Shown here: piece after piece, positions 1-8,854 of the stretch
Numbering within the stretch: position 1 is the stretch's first letter
How the letters are laid out: every line of letters starts with the position of its first letter
DNA from: Saccharicrinis sp963665705
GTDB lineage: Bacteria; Bacteroidota; Bacteroidia; Bacteroidales; Marinilabiliaceae
Direction of reading: 5' to 3'
Assembly (NCBI GenBank): GCA_963665705.1
Contig: OY762448.1
Coordinates: forward strand, 3,162,001 to 3,226,000
DNA: 64,000 nucleotides
The notes under the pieces: generated by a model
What the model was told of the DNA's origin: nothing
Databases searched by the model: none
What the model saw: only the letters and a program-made list of their open reading frames with translations
Position numbers and translations under genes: made by a program

Positions 1-129
1 CATTTTGACTATCGACAAAGTTGTACGTATTTATCTTCAAAAATTGAATATTAATATTAAACATATCTACAATATAATCCATGTAATATTAATATTCCCA
101 CATTAAAAACATTGTTAAACTGAAAGCGT

Positions 130-1746
130 ATGGAAGCAATAAAATCGACTGTTGACCTAACCCAATATGGGATTACAAAGAACAATGATATTATTTACAA
201 TCCATCTTATGAACTATTATTCAAGGAAGAGATTAATGAAAATTTGAACGGATTTGAAAAAGGAGTTCTAACTCAATTTGGAGCAGTAAATGTAATGACC
301 GGAAGATTTACTGGTCGTTCTCCAAAAGACAAATATATTGTATATGATGAAATAACTAAAGATACAATATGGTGGACCTCTGAACACGCTCCCAACGACA
401 ATAGACCCTTACCTGTTGAAACATGGAATATTTTAAAAGAACAAGTTATTGATGACCTATCTCATAACAAACTTTTTGTTATTGATACATATTGCGGTGC
501 AAATGAAGATACCCAGCTTAAAGTAAGATTTATTACTGAAGTAGCCTGGCAAGCACATTTTGTTAAAAATATGTTTATCAGACCGACTGAAGAAGAACTG
601 GAATCATATGGTGAACCTGATTTTGTTGTACTAAACGCATCAAAATTTACTAATCCCAATTGGCAAAAACAAGGTATGCATTCTGAGGTTTTTACCATAT
701 TCAATTTAAGCGAAAAAATGCAGATTATTGGAGGCACATGGTATGGTGGGGAAATGAAAAAGGGAATTTTTGCCATGATGAATTATTTCCTTCCGTTGAA
801 AGGCATGGCAGCAATGCACTGCTCAGCAAACAGAGGTAACAATGGAGATGTTGCGATATTTTTTGGATTGTCAGGAACCGGTAAAACAACACTTTCTACA
901 GATCCTAAAAGAGCACTTATCGGAGATGATGAACATGGTTGGGATAATGATGGCATATTTAATTTTGAAGGTGGTTGTTATGCAAAAACCATTAATCTTG
1001 ATAAAGAAAGCGAACCAGATATTTACCATGCAATAAAAAGAAATGCATTATTAGAGAATGTTACAGTACTAGAAGATGGAACAGTTGATTTTACGGATAA
1101 ATCTGTTACCGAAAACACACGTGTTTCTTACCCAATTTATCACATTAACAATATAGTAAAACCCATTTCAAAAGCAGGACATGCAAATAAAGTAATATTT
1201 TTAACTGCAGATGCTTTTGGTGTTATGCCTCCTGTTTCTAAACTTTCACCAGAACAAACTCAATATCACTTCCTATCAGGCTTTACTGCAAAATTAGCAG
1301 GTACCGAACTAGGTGTTACTGAACCTATCCCCACATTTTCTTCATGTTTTGGTGAAGCATTTTTATCCTTGCATCCAACCAAATATGGCGAGGAGTTAGT
1401 GAAAAAAATGAAAAGTCATCATGCACAGGCATATCTTGTTAACACAGGATGGAATGGAACCGGTAAGAGAATATCTATTAAGGATACAAGGGCTATAATA
1501 GATGCAATATTAGATGGGTCAATTGAAAAAGCAGAAACTAAAACAATTCCAATCTTTGATTTAAAGGTACCAACATTTCTACATGATGTAGATCCTAACA
1601 TTATGGATCCTAGAGATACTTATTCTCACCCAGAAAATTGGACACAAAGAGCAAATGATTTGGCACACCTTTTTATAGATAATTTTAAAAAATATACTGA
1701 TACTCCACTTGGAAAAGAGTTAGAAAAGGCAGGACCTACACTATAA
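130..1746 (+). CDS. pckA: Phosphoenolpyruvate carboxykinase (ATP)
   Basis: ATP-dependent PEP carboxykinase interconverts oxaloacetate plus ATP with PEP, CO2 and ADP. In anaerobic Bacteroidota it often runs in the carboxylating direction. At 538 residues it has the usual family length. The kinase-1a/P-loop signature GLSGTGKTTLS lies near residue 247, followed by the metal-binding LIGDDEHGWD segment and the FNFEGGCYAK motif. The N-terminal substrate-binding region carries TGRFTGRSPKDKY. The ATG at 130 follows an AT-rich leader with no Shine-Dalgarno sequence. The gene is monocistronic, with a strong terminator just after the stop. Confidence 0.97.
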   Translation: MEAIKSTVDLTQYGITKNNDIIYNPSYELLFKEEINENLNGFEKGVLTQFGAVNVMTGRFTGRSPKDKYIVYDEITKDTIWWTSEHAPNDNRPLPVETWNILKEQVIDDLSHNKLFVIDTYCGANEDTQLKVRFITEVAWQAHFVKNMFIRPTEEELESYGEPDFVVLNASKFTNPNWQKQGMHSEVFTIFNLSEKMQIIGGTWYGGEMKKGIFAMMNYFLPLKGMAAMHCSANRGNNGDVAIFFGLSGTGKTTLSTDPKRALIGDDEHGWDNDGIFNFEGGCYAKTINLDKESEPDIYHAIKRNALLENVTVLEDGTVDFTDKSVTENTRVSYPIYHINNIVKPISKAGHANKVIFLTADAFGVMPPVSKLSPEQTQYHFLSGFTAKLAGTELGVTEPIPTFSSCFGEAFLSLHPTKYGEELVKKMKSHHAQAYLVNTGWNGTGKRISIKDTRAIIDAILDGSIEKAETKTIPIFDLKVPTFLHDVDPNIMDPRDTYSHPENWTQRANDLAHLFIDNFKKYTDTPLGKELEKAGPTL

Positions 1747-1757
1747 TAAAAACACAA

Positions 1758-1781
1758 AAGGAGGCTTTGATATGCCTCCTT
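1758..1781 (+). terminator. Terminator of pckA
   Basis: Perfect 8-bp stem AAGGAGGC/GCCTCCTT with an 8-nt loop, 11 bases after the pckA stop and followed by a T-rich run. Confidence 0.85.
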
Positions 1782-1837
1782 ATTTATTAATATTTTAATC
1801 ACGCTACTATAAAAAGTACTAATTAATACATTTTTGT

Positions 1838-2284
1838 TTAATTAAATAGAAATATCATTCTTCTCTGAGAATCAGGAATTCCAATAATATTATTGATATA
1901 ATCCTCTTTAAAATTTAATGTCCCTTTTTGAATATAACCTTTACCCATTGGCATATTACATCCCCAAGCTCCTGATTTTTTATTTTTATTTAAATCTTCT
2001 ACAACCACAATAGTATGAACTCCTACTGTAATGATACATGCATTATACGATTTTGCTTCATTTAATGTTGATTCAACATTTTCCTTTGTTAATACGATTG
2101 ACTTATCTGCTTGCTGAAAAGCCAACTTGTTGATACTTGATATTGGAGAATTTTCATTTAATTCTGATAATTCTACTTTAAATATTCCTGAGGTAAGGTC
2201 CTTAATTAGTTCTGCCTTATTTTCTTGAGATTCTGCAACCCCTATTGAGAAAACAATCAACAAACTGGTAAAAAATAATTTCAT
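1838..2284 (-). CDS. Small secreted protein of unknown function
   Basis: 148 residues. The N-terminus (MKLFFTSLLIVFSIGVAESQ) is a typical signal peptide, so the product is probably periplasmic or surface-exposed. I do not recognise the family. The mature part is polar with a short hydrophobic stretch (ACIITVGVHTIVVV) near residue 85 and no cysteine pair or enzyme motif. It is transcribed towards pckA, and the pckA terminator lies between them. It is real by its signal peptide and normal codon use; the function is unknown. Confidence 0.7.
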   Translation of the reverse strand: MKLFFTSLLIVFSIGVAESQENKAELIKDLTSGIFKVELSELNENSPISSINKLAFQQADKSIVLTKENVESTLNEAKSYNACIITVGVHTIVVVEDLNKNKKSGAWGCNMPMGKGYIQKGTLNFKEDYINNIIGIPDSQRRMIFLFN

Positions 2285-2658
2285 TTGTATTTATTTTTGT
2301 ATTTATTCTAACAGTAAATATGAAACAAGATGCATTAATACCGAACTATCTTATTTTTCATAAAAATCAATTTAATCACGGATATTATTACATTTATCAA
2401 TATTTCTACGCATTTTATCCTCAAATGTTACAAATGCATAATTAGTTATTCACAATAAATCAATAGGAGTTCAATTCTCAATTTAAAAAAGCTGTAATAA
2501 CAAAAATTGATCAATTAAAGCAGATAAATGATTAATTCATCAAATAATAATAGCAAATAGTAAAACAAACTAACAAAGTATATCTAACAAGTAAAAAATT
2601 ATCTATTTCTTTGTTTTATCAGTTCGTTAATTCTCTAATTATAAACCTAGTATAAACT
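2285..2658. other. Divergent intergenic region
   Basis: 374 bases of very AT-rich DNA between two divergently read secreted-protein genes. It should hold both promoters. I see no ORF, strong hairpin or recognisable operator. Confidence 0.5.
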
Positions 2659-4548
2659 ATGAAAAACATTACTCTAAATATTTTAATACTCCTAAGTGCA
2701 ATTTTACTATTTAGCTGTCAACAAGACACACTAACATCAAATAATCCGGAAGCTGAATATACCGAATTGGACAATCTACTAATCAACCACAATTCAGATA
2801 ATCTGGCCGCAAGAATAAACTATAAAAATGAGATCATACCTATTGTAGAAACTAACAGTTCCTCTCAATTGAAAAGTACTGAGGATTATCAAGAAATTGA
2901 TCTTACGAAAAATTATGTATTTAAATTAAAAGCAGAGGTTGCTTCGCCTGTTTATAACGACAATACACTACAAGCTTCTCATGTTACCATATACAATAAT
3001 TATGCTTTTGTTACATATAATACTCAAGGTTCTAAATGGCTTGGAGGAATAGAAATATTCGATGTTTCAGACGAAAAGAACCCAGTAATTATTTCAAGTG
3101 CTATACTTGACAATATTGACGTTAGTGCCATTGATTTCTATGATGGAAAAATTTATGTAGTAGGAGCTAAAGGTGATTATATTGAAGCTGAATATACTTC
3201 TCCTGCATTTTTGGAAGTAATCTCTTTAAGTGAAACCATGGCCTTTGAGAATGTTGATACTATTATAGATATTCCCTCATATGCAGGTACTGATATAAAA
3301 GTTGTAGATGGACGTATTTACACAACCAGCGGATCAGATGGTGGACTTACAGTATTTGATTCTGAATATAATTTAATTAATTCAGAAGTAATTGCAGATG
3401 TTCGTTCTGTTGATGCAAATTCGGATAACCTATACGTGCTTCAGGGACAAGAAGGTAGAGTAAATGTATTTGGACTTTCTGATGCTGTTTTTAAAGAAAC
3501 CTTTCATATTGGAGGAGCTAACACTCCAGAGTCTAAATCTGAGATTGCAATATCAGAAGATTACATCTTTACAGCTTTAAACGAAGGAGGTCTTTCTATA
3601 CTTAATATTGATGGTTCTATAAAACAAAATATCCCAAGACCTGAAACTCCAGAAGGATCATTGGACGAAAATAACGTAACAAATAGTGTTTCTATTAATG
3701 ATGATCTTGTTTTGATTGGAAATGGTGAATCAGGTGTTTATATCGGTGGACTTATTGAAGAAAAAAACGATAGCCTATGGATGTTAGGCTCTATGGATTT
3801 TAGTGATTACCAATCTACTAATTTCGTAGAATCAAAAGACAGTCTCATTTTTGTAGCTTCGGGATTAGGAGGATTAAAAATCCTTGCCATAAGTATTGAT
3901 GAAGGAGTACCAGATGATATTGAACCAACCCAGCCTTGCGAAACACTTATGGATAATATTTCAGAACAATTTCCAGAATATAAGGATGCACGGACAATTC
4001 ACGAGGATCTTTTTTTTGAAACTGCAGAGTTAAACATCCATGTTACTGAAGAAACTCCGGTTTACGTTACATTTATTGATGAAGGAGCTGGTTATAAGAA
4101 TACTTTTGGTTATTATACTTACCAAGAAAATAATCCTCCTCAGTGTGTTGATGACATTGAAAAACATATTATTTTTCCAAACGTATCAAAAGTTGGAGAA
4201 GGTGGAGGTCTTGATTTTGGAGACCGTGTACAATTAGGAGAAAGTAGTTTTTCTGCAGGTACGGTAATTGGCTTCTATATTGTTGCACAAGGCTGGAAAA
4301 ATGGACTTACTGTTGACGGTTGCTATACTCTTTATACAGATAAAAGATTCAATTACAATGAAGATCAACAATCCACACTTTTCCTAAGTAGTGACTGTGA
4401 TGACATTGTACTAACCTTTGAAGATGTAAAAGTCACAAATGGTAGTTGTGATCATGATTTCAATGATATTATTCTAACCATAAAAGACTCAAAAGATATG
4501 AGTACGCCTAACACAAAGTTAGATATTTCAGATCTTCCCAGGAAATAG
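2659..4548 (+). CDS. Lipoprotein with LVIVD-type beta-propeller and C-terminal DUF4114
   Basis: 629-residue surface lipoprotein. The signal peptide ends in a lipobox (LLFSC, Cys about residue 20). Residues about 90-420 form repeats of the kind DGKIYVVGAKGD, DNLYVLQGQEGRVNVF and SGVYIGGLI, resembling LVIVD-repeat or YncE-like beta-propellers. The last about 180 residues carry the DUF4114 pattern, with GYYTYQENNPP, GWKNGLTVDGCYTLYTD and CDHDFNDIILTIKD, the last rich in acidic residues and a likely Ca2+-binding site. Nothing links it to an operon. It is probably a cell-surface binding or adhesion protein; the ligand is unknown. Confidence 0.8.
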   Translation: MKNITLNILILLSAILLFSCQQDTLTSNNPEAEYTELDNLLINHNSDNLAARINYKNEIIPIVETNSSSQLKSTEDYQEIDLTKNYVFKLKAEVASPVYNDNTLQASHVTIYNNYAFVTYNTQGSKWLGGIEIFDVSDEKNPVIISSAILDNIDVSAIDFYDGKIYVVGAKGDYIEAEYTSPAFLEVISLSETMAFENVDTIIDIPSYAGTDIKVVDGRIYTTSGSDGGLTVFDSEYNLINSEVIADVRSVDANSDNLYVLQGQEGRVNVFGLSDAVFKETFHIGGANTPESKSEIAISEDYIFTALNEGGLSILNIDGSIKQNIPRPETPEGSLDENNVTNSVSINDDLVLIGNGESGVYIGGLIEEKNDSLWMLGSMDFSDYQSTNFVESKDSLIFVASGLGGLKILAISIDEGVPDDIEPTQPCETLMDNISEQFPEYKDARTIHEDLFFETAELNIHVTEETPVYVTFIDEGAGYKNTFGYYTYQENNPPQCVDDIEKHIIFPNVSKVGEGGGLDFGDRVQLGESSFSAGTVIGFYIVAQGWKNGLTVDGCYTLYTDKRFNYNEDQQSTLFLSSDCDDIVLTFEDVKVTNGSCDHDFNDIILTIKDSKDMSTPNTKLDISDLPRK

Positions 4549-4627
4549 ATAGAGCAATATATTAAGCAATGATAAAATCCTATTCATTTTTTATATGGAT
4601 CCAACTTGAATTTCAATAAAATAAAAA

Positions 4628-4656
4628 AAGTCAGGTATCTATTTAATACCTGACTT
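4628..4656. terminator. Bidirectional terminator
   Basis: Perfect 11-bp stem (AAGTCAGGTAT/ATACCTGACTT) with a 7-nt loop, A-rich before and T-rich after. It sits between the convergent genes ending at 4548 and 4716 and can serve both. Confidence 0.85.
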
Positions 4657-4715
4657 CTTTATTATATATCTTCAGCTTATTTTTCTATTAAAACCACATT
4701 TTAAAAAAGATAAAA

Positions 4716-5885
4716 TTATTTTATTTTTACTTGTAATGGATTTTGAATTTTCTTAGTAAAAGCTACTAAATAAGCTTCCCATTCCTCTTTACTTGAAAAT
4801 TGCTTGCTTTCACTCCAGGCAAAACCAGCATAATATTCCACCTTTCCATCTATTACTTTTAAATGTAATAAAACAATACTATGGTCTTTTATCTCTGAAT
4901 CTACACGAGTGTAACCAGCATAATATTTAGGATCAATTACAATTGCATTTCCAAGTTCATTACCAAAATAAGGGGCATAATAATCTGCATAAACAGCAGT
5001 TGAATCAATTGTCAATTCTCCGTCATTTTCATGTAAGGTAATACCAGTTGTAAGCACATCGGTACCTTCTACATCAATAGAAAATTTAGTTAAATTAGAT
5101 CCTAAATCTATAGAAATAGTTTTTTGTTCCTGCACCTTCATATCTCCGGCTCCATAAGGATCATAATCTAAAACAAATTTTGTTTTGATTGGACCGTTCT
5201 GTAAAACATGAGAATTTGTGTAATTTACTGATGTTACAAGAGAATCATTAATCATAACTCCTGTACCACCTGCTCCAAGGCCAGGTCCTACATGGTAATT
5301 ATCCAAACCTTCACCGTGGTCATTATGATAGTACATAGGATCTTCTAAATATCCTTTATACCATTTATCGATAATTGAATAGTCAACTTTCTTTAACCAA
5401 CAATCCAGACCACCGGAAATTCCACCACCAGGCTTACCTTCTTCAGCTAATTTCTTCAATGTTGGTCCATACATTCTAAACGCTACTTTATCATTTTCCC
5501 AAGTAAAATCATCGTAACGCTCAGGAACAAAACGACCATAAGTTTTGATTTCAGTTGGTTGTATTGTAGTAACTCCTTCTTTTATAGTGAATTCTTTAGT
5601 TTCATTTGCTTTTAAATCAACTTGAAATAAAATAGCTTCATATGTACTATCTGCATCCTCGTCTATTAATTGACAAGGAGTTTCACTTCCAGATGTTTTA
5701 TCTACAACAATAATTTGATCAGAAGTAGAAGACAATGCTCCAAGTTCTACTTTAACAGTCTCTCCCTCTCTATCAATATCCAACGAATTACTTACTGAAA
5801 CTGTTAATGACTTCTGGTTGCATGTACATGCAGTAAATGCAGCCAGAAATAATGTTATATATGAAAATTTTAAAATCTTGTTCAT
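4716..5885 (-). CDS. DUF4861 family lipoprotein, uronate catabolism locus
   Basis: 389 residues with a lipoprotein signal (LFLAAFTACTC). The body matches the DUF4861 type: a beta-rich N-terminal part (KVELGALSS...), then GRFVPERYDDFTWENDKVAFRMYGP, and PGGGISGGLDCWLKKVDY followed by HNDHGEGLDNYHVGPGLG. DUF4861 proteins recur in polysaccharide-utilisation loci next to unsaturated-uronate enzymes. The catalytic role is not settled. It is the last gene of the lacI-kduI-kduD block, 6 bases after kduD, so it is almost certainly co-transcribed. By context it acts on a uronic-acid-containing glycan in the periplasm. Confidence 0.82.
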   Translation of the reverse strand: MNKILKFSYITLFLAAFTACTCNQKSLTVSVSNSLDIDREGETVKVELGALSSTSDQIIVVDKTSGSETPCQLIDEDADSTYEAILFQVDLKANETKEFTIKEGVTTIQPTEIKTYGRFVPERYDDFTWENDKVAFRMYGPTLKKLAEEGKPGGGISGGLDCWLKKVDYSIIDKWYKGYLEDPMYYHNDHGEGLDNYHVGPGLGAGGTGVMINDSLVTSVNYTNSHVLQNGPIKTKFVLDYDPYGAGDMKVQEQKTISIDLGSNLTKFSIDVEGTDVLTTGITLHENDGELTIDSTAVYADYYAPYFGNELGNAIVIDPKYYAGYTRVDSEIKDHSIVLLHLKVIDGKVEYYAGFAWSESKQFSSKEEWEAYLVAFTKKIQNPLQVKIK

Positions 5886-5891
5886 AAAGAA

Positions 5892-6689
5892 TTAGATTTC
5901 ATTTTCACCTTTTACATATCCAAAGTTTGCTAAAATACCTCCATCAACATACAATACATGTCCGTTAACAAAGTCTGCAGCTTTAGAAGATAGGAATAAA
6001 CAAGCATTACCTACATCTTCAGGTTCTCCCCAACGCCCGGCAGGAGTACGTGTCATAACCAGATCATTAAACGGGTGACCATCAACACGAATTGGAGCAG
6101 TTTGTGAAGTAGCAATATAACCAGGTCCGATGCCATTTACCTGAACGTTATATTTAGCCCACTCACAAGTCATATTTTCTGTTAATAATTTTAATCCACC
6201 TTTAGCAGCAGCATAAGCTGAAACATTTTGACGACCATAAACACTCATCATAGAACACATGTTAATGATTTTTCCCTGACGACGCTCAATCATACCCGGA
6301 GCAATACGTTTTGCTACAATAAGAGGAGCAACTAAATCAACATCAATAACTTGTTCAAAGTCTTTGATTGGCATATCTAAAATTGGCACACGCTTAATGA
6401 TACCTGCATTATTTACTAAAATATCGATAGGACCAACTTCTTTTTCGATGATACTAACGCCTTTATCAACTTCCTCTTCACTACAAACATTAAAGTTTAC
6501 AGTAAATACATCAATCCCATCTTTAGCATATTCTTCTTTAGCTTCAGCTAATTTTTCATCATTTAAGTCGTTTACACAAAGTTTAGCACCAGCTTTAGCT
6601 AACAATTTACCACAAGCCATACCAATACCATGTGTTCCTCCTGTTACAAGAGCTACTTTTCCTGAAAGGTCAAATAATTCGTTTATCAT
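5892..6689 (-). CDS. kduD: SDR dehydrogenase, 2-deoxy-gluconate 3-dehydrogenase type
   Basis: 265-residue short-chain dehydrogenase. The cofactor motif TGGTHGIG lies near residue 17, NNAG near 92, and the catalytic YxxxK pair in YAAAKGGLK near 160. Next to kduI the likely reaction is reduction of 3-deoxy-D-glycero-2,5-hexodiulosonate to 2-keto-3-deoxygluconate with NAD(P)H, the second isomerisation/reduction step of unsaturated uronate breakdown. Gluconate 5-dehydrogenases share this fold and cannot be excluded by sequence alone. It lies 83 bases after kduI and 6 bases before the DUF4861 gene. Confidence 0.85.
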   Translation of the reverse strand: MINELFDLSGKVALVTGGTHGIGMACGKLLAKAGAKLCVNDLNDEKLAEAKEEYAKDGIDVFTVNFNVCSEEEVDKGVSIIEKEVGPIDILVNNAGIIKRVPILDMPIKDFEQVIDVDLVAPLIVAKRIAPGMIERRQGKIINMCSMMSVYGRQNVSAYAAAKGGLKLLTENMTCEWAKYNVQVNGIGPGYIATSQTAPIRVDGHPFNDLVMTRTPAGRWGEPEDVGNACLFLSSKAADFVNGHVLYVDGGILANFGYVKGENEI

Positions 6690-6772
6690 TTTTTGGATAT
6701 TTATTTTGTTACTATTCTATTTTGTACACCCCATCATAATTTAAATATAATGAGGTGCTAATCAATTTTGTC

Positions 6773-7609
6773 TTATTTTAACTCATTTGGTTGACGAACA
6801 TCCATATCACCATAATCTAAGTTTTCACCAGCCATACCCCAAATAAAGATATAGTTGGAAGTACCGGCAGCACTGTGAATACTCCATGCTGGAGATAATA
6901 CAGCTTGTTCATTTTGCATCCAAATATGACGTGTTTCATCTGGTTGCCCCATGAAGTGACATACTGCTTGTTTTTCAGGAACCTCAAAATAAAAGTAAGC
7001 TTCCATTCTACGATTATGAGTATGAGCTGGCATAGTATTCCAAACACTACCTGGTTGCAATGCTGTCATACCCATTTGTAACTGACAAGTTGGAACTACT
7101 TCTTTAACAATTAACTGGTTAATTTGACGCTCATTAGAAGTCTCTAAAGATCCTAATTGTAATACATTAGCGTCTCCTAATGTTACGTGTTTTGAAGGGA
7201 ATGCTTTATGTGCAGGAGCTGAATTAATATATAAATGTGCTGGTTTTGAAGCATCTACTGATTCAAAAACAACATCTTTAACACCTTGACCTAAATATAA
7301 AGCTTCTTTATATTTCAATGTGTAGTCTCCACTATCAGTAGTAATTTTAGCATCACCACCAACATTAATAATACCCATTTCACGACGAGCTAAGAAATCT
7401 TCAGATTTCAATTCATCATACGTATTTAATTCAATTGGCTTATCAGTTGGAACTGCACCACCTACAATATATCTGTCATAAAAAGAATATACAAGGTTAA
7501 TCTCACCTGGCACCATTACTTTTTCTATTAAGAATTCTTCTCTGATACGAGTTGTATCATAACTTTTCACATCTTCCGGATGTACTGCATAACGTACTTC
7601 TAAACTCAT
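6773..7609 (-). CDS. kduI: 4-deoxy-L-threo-5-hexosulose-uronate ketol-isomerase
   Basis: 278 residues, the standard KduI length. It isomerises 5-keto-4-deoxyuronate, released from unsaturated uronates of pectin or other polyuronides, to 3-deoxy-2,5-hexodiulosonate. The zinc-binding cupin motif PAHTHNRRMEAYFYF lies near residue 195 and the second histidine segment WSIHSAAGTSNY near 243. It begins 25 bases after the LacI regulator gene, so the four genes lacI-kduI-kduD-DUF4861 look like one operon. Confidence 0.95.
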   Translation of the reverse strand: MSLEVRYAVHPEDVKSYDTTRIREEFLIEKVMVPGEINLVYSFYDRYIVGGAVPTDKPIELNTYDELKSEDFLARREMGIINVGGDAKITTDSGDYTLKYKEALYLGQGVKDVVFESVDASKPAHLYINSAPAHKAFPSKHVTLGDANVLQLGSLETSNERQINQLIVKEVVPTCQLQMGMTALQPGSVWNTMPAHTHNRRMEAYFYFEVPEKQAVCHFMGQPDETRHIWMQNEQAVLSPAWSIHSAAGTSNYIFIWGMAGENLDYGDMDVRQPNELK

Positions 7610-7634
7610 GTCTATTACTTTTAAAAGTTAATAT

Positions 7635-8636
7635 TTATCTTTTTGATGATTCTCTTTCTTTAAATTCAACAGGAACAACTCTCTCAATATCATGTAAATC
7701 CCCATTAATTGCATCAATCATTTCCTGTGCTGCAATTTTGCCAATTTCACGTCCATCTTGTTCTATGGATGATAATGAAGGATGAAGCATCTCAGCAAAC
7801 GGTTCATTTCCGAAACCAACTAATCCAAATTCGCCAGGAAAATGAGCTTTTATATCTTTTAATCCCTCAAAAACCCCAAACGCAGAATAATCGCCAGCAC
7901 AAAAGACAGCATCAATTTCCTTTTCTTTTAGAATCTTTTGAATCGTTTCAAATCCTGCATCCCTCGTAATAATATCCTCAAGAATTAAACTTTCATCCAC
8001 TTCGCCCAATACTTCAGCGATTGCTTTTTTATAGCCTATAATACGTTCACCATAAACATTTATCATTTTATTTCCCGAGAAATGAGCAATTCGCTTAAAT
8101 CCCGATTGTAACAAATGCATTGTTGCCAAATAAGCTCCTGTTATATTGTCATTTACAATTTTAGGCCCCTTTAAATCTTTACATACCCTGTCAAATTGTA
8201 CTAATGGAACATTCCCTTTTACAACACCTTGTAAATGATCATAACTATTTGTTTCTACAGATAAGGAAATGATAATACCTCCAACTCTGTTTCGCATTAA
8301 AGAATGCACAGCCTTTATTTCAGATTCTAACTCTTCATGGCTTTGCATAATAAGCAAACTATAGCCTGCCGGATTTAAGATTTCTTCAACTCCACTGATG
8401 ATGTTACTAAAAAAGTGCCGATTAATTCGAGGAACGATCATTCCTATCAAATCCGACTTCCCTTTTCGCAATGATGAGGCCATCAAATTAGGTTGATATC
8501 CCATCTCCTTCGCCAGTGTTTTGACTCTATCCCTGGTAGCCTGACTTACTCTTTTATTATCAGCCAATGCTCTTGAAATAGTTGAAGGAGTAACACCTAA
8601 TTTCTTAGCAATATCATTAATTGTAACTTTCTTCAT
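7635..8636 (-). CDS. LacI-family transcriptional regulator of the uronate operon
   Basis: 333 residues. The N-terminal helix-turn-helix is typical (TINDIAKKLGVTPSTISRAL, residues 4-23), followed by the hinge and a periplasmic-binding-protein-like sensor domain starting at KSDLIGMIVPRINRHFFS. As first gene of the kdu operon it probably represses it and itself, released by an uronate-derived keto-sugar. Two operator-like direct repeats lie 19-57 bases upstream of its start, supporting autoregulation. The effector is inferred from context only. Confidence 0.9.
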   Translation of the reverse strand: MKKVTINDIAKKLGVTPSTISRALADNKRVSQATRDRVKTLAKEMGYQPNLMASSLRKGKSDLIGMIVPRINRHFFSNIISGVEEILNPAGYSLLIMQSHEELESEIKAVHSLMRNRVGGIIISLSVETNSYDHLQGVVKGNVPLVQFDRVCKDLKGPKIVNDNITGAYLATMHLLQSGFKRIAHFSGNKMINVYGERIIGYKKAIAEVLGEVDESLILEDIITRDAGFETIQKILKEKEIDAVFCAGDYSAFGVFEGLKDIKAHFPGEFGLVGFGNEPFAEMLHPSLSSIEQDGREIGKIAAQEMIDAINGDLHDIERVVPVEFKERESSKR

Positions 8637-8654
8637 TCAATTAATTTTGTACAA

Positions 8655-8693
8655 AAATACAAACGATTGCGCACAAATACAAACGATTGCGCA
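8655..8693 (-). promoter_or_regulatory. Tandem LacI-type operators before the kdu operon
   Basis: Two identical 19-bp copies (8655-8673 and 8675-8693), spaced exactly 20 bp, about two helical turns. Each contains the near-palindrome CAAACGATTG with the central CG typical of LacI-family operators. They lie immediately upstream of the regulator gene and would allow side-by-side binding of two dimers on the same DNA face. Confidence 0.75.
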
Positions 8694-8791
8694 AATTTGA
8701 ATATTTTTTTGCAATTTAATAACATACAATACATCAAAATATCATTTCATCATACTGAATAAATGCATATTACAACACAGCAAATAATAAA

Positions 8792-8829
8792 AAAGCTCTA
8801 CAAAAATTATTGTATTCTTGTAGAGCTTT
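8792..8829 (-). terminator. Terminator of the GH2 gene
   Basis: 12-bp perfect stem AAAGCTCTACAA/TTGTAGAGCTTT, followed on the minus strand by a T-rich run. It separates the GH2 gene from the downstream kdu operon. Confidence 0.85.
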
Positions 8830-8854
8830 ATTATATCTTAATATTATCCTCAGA

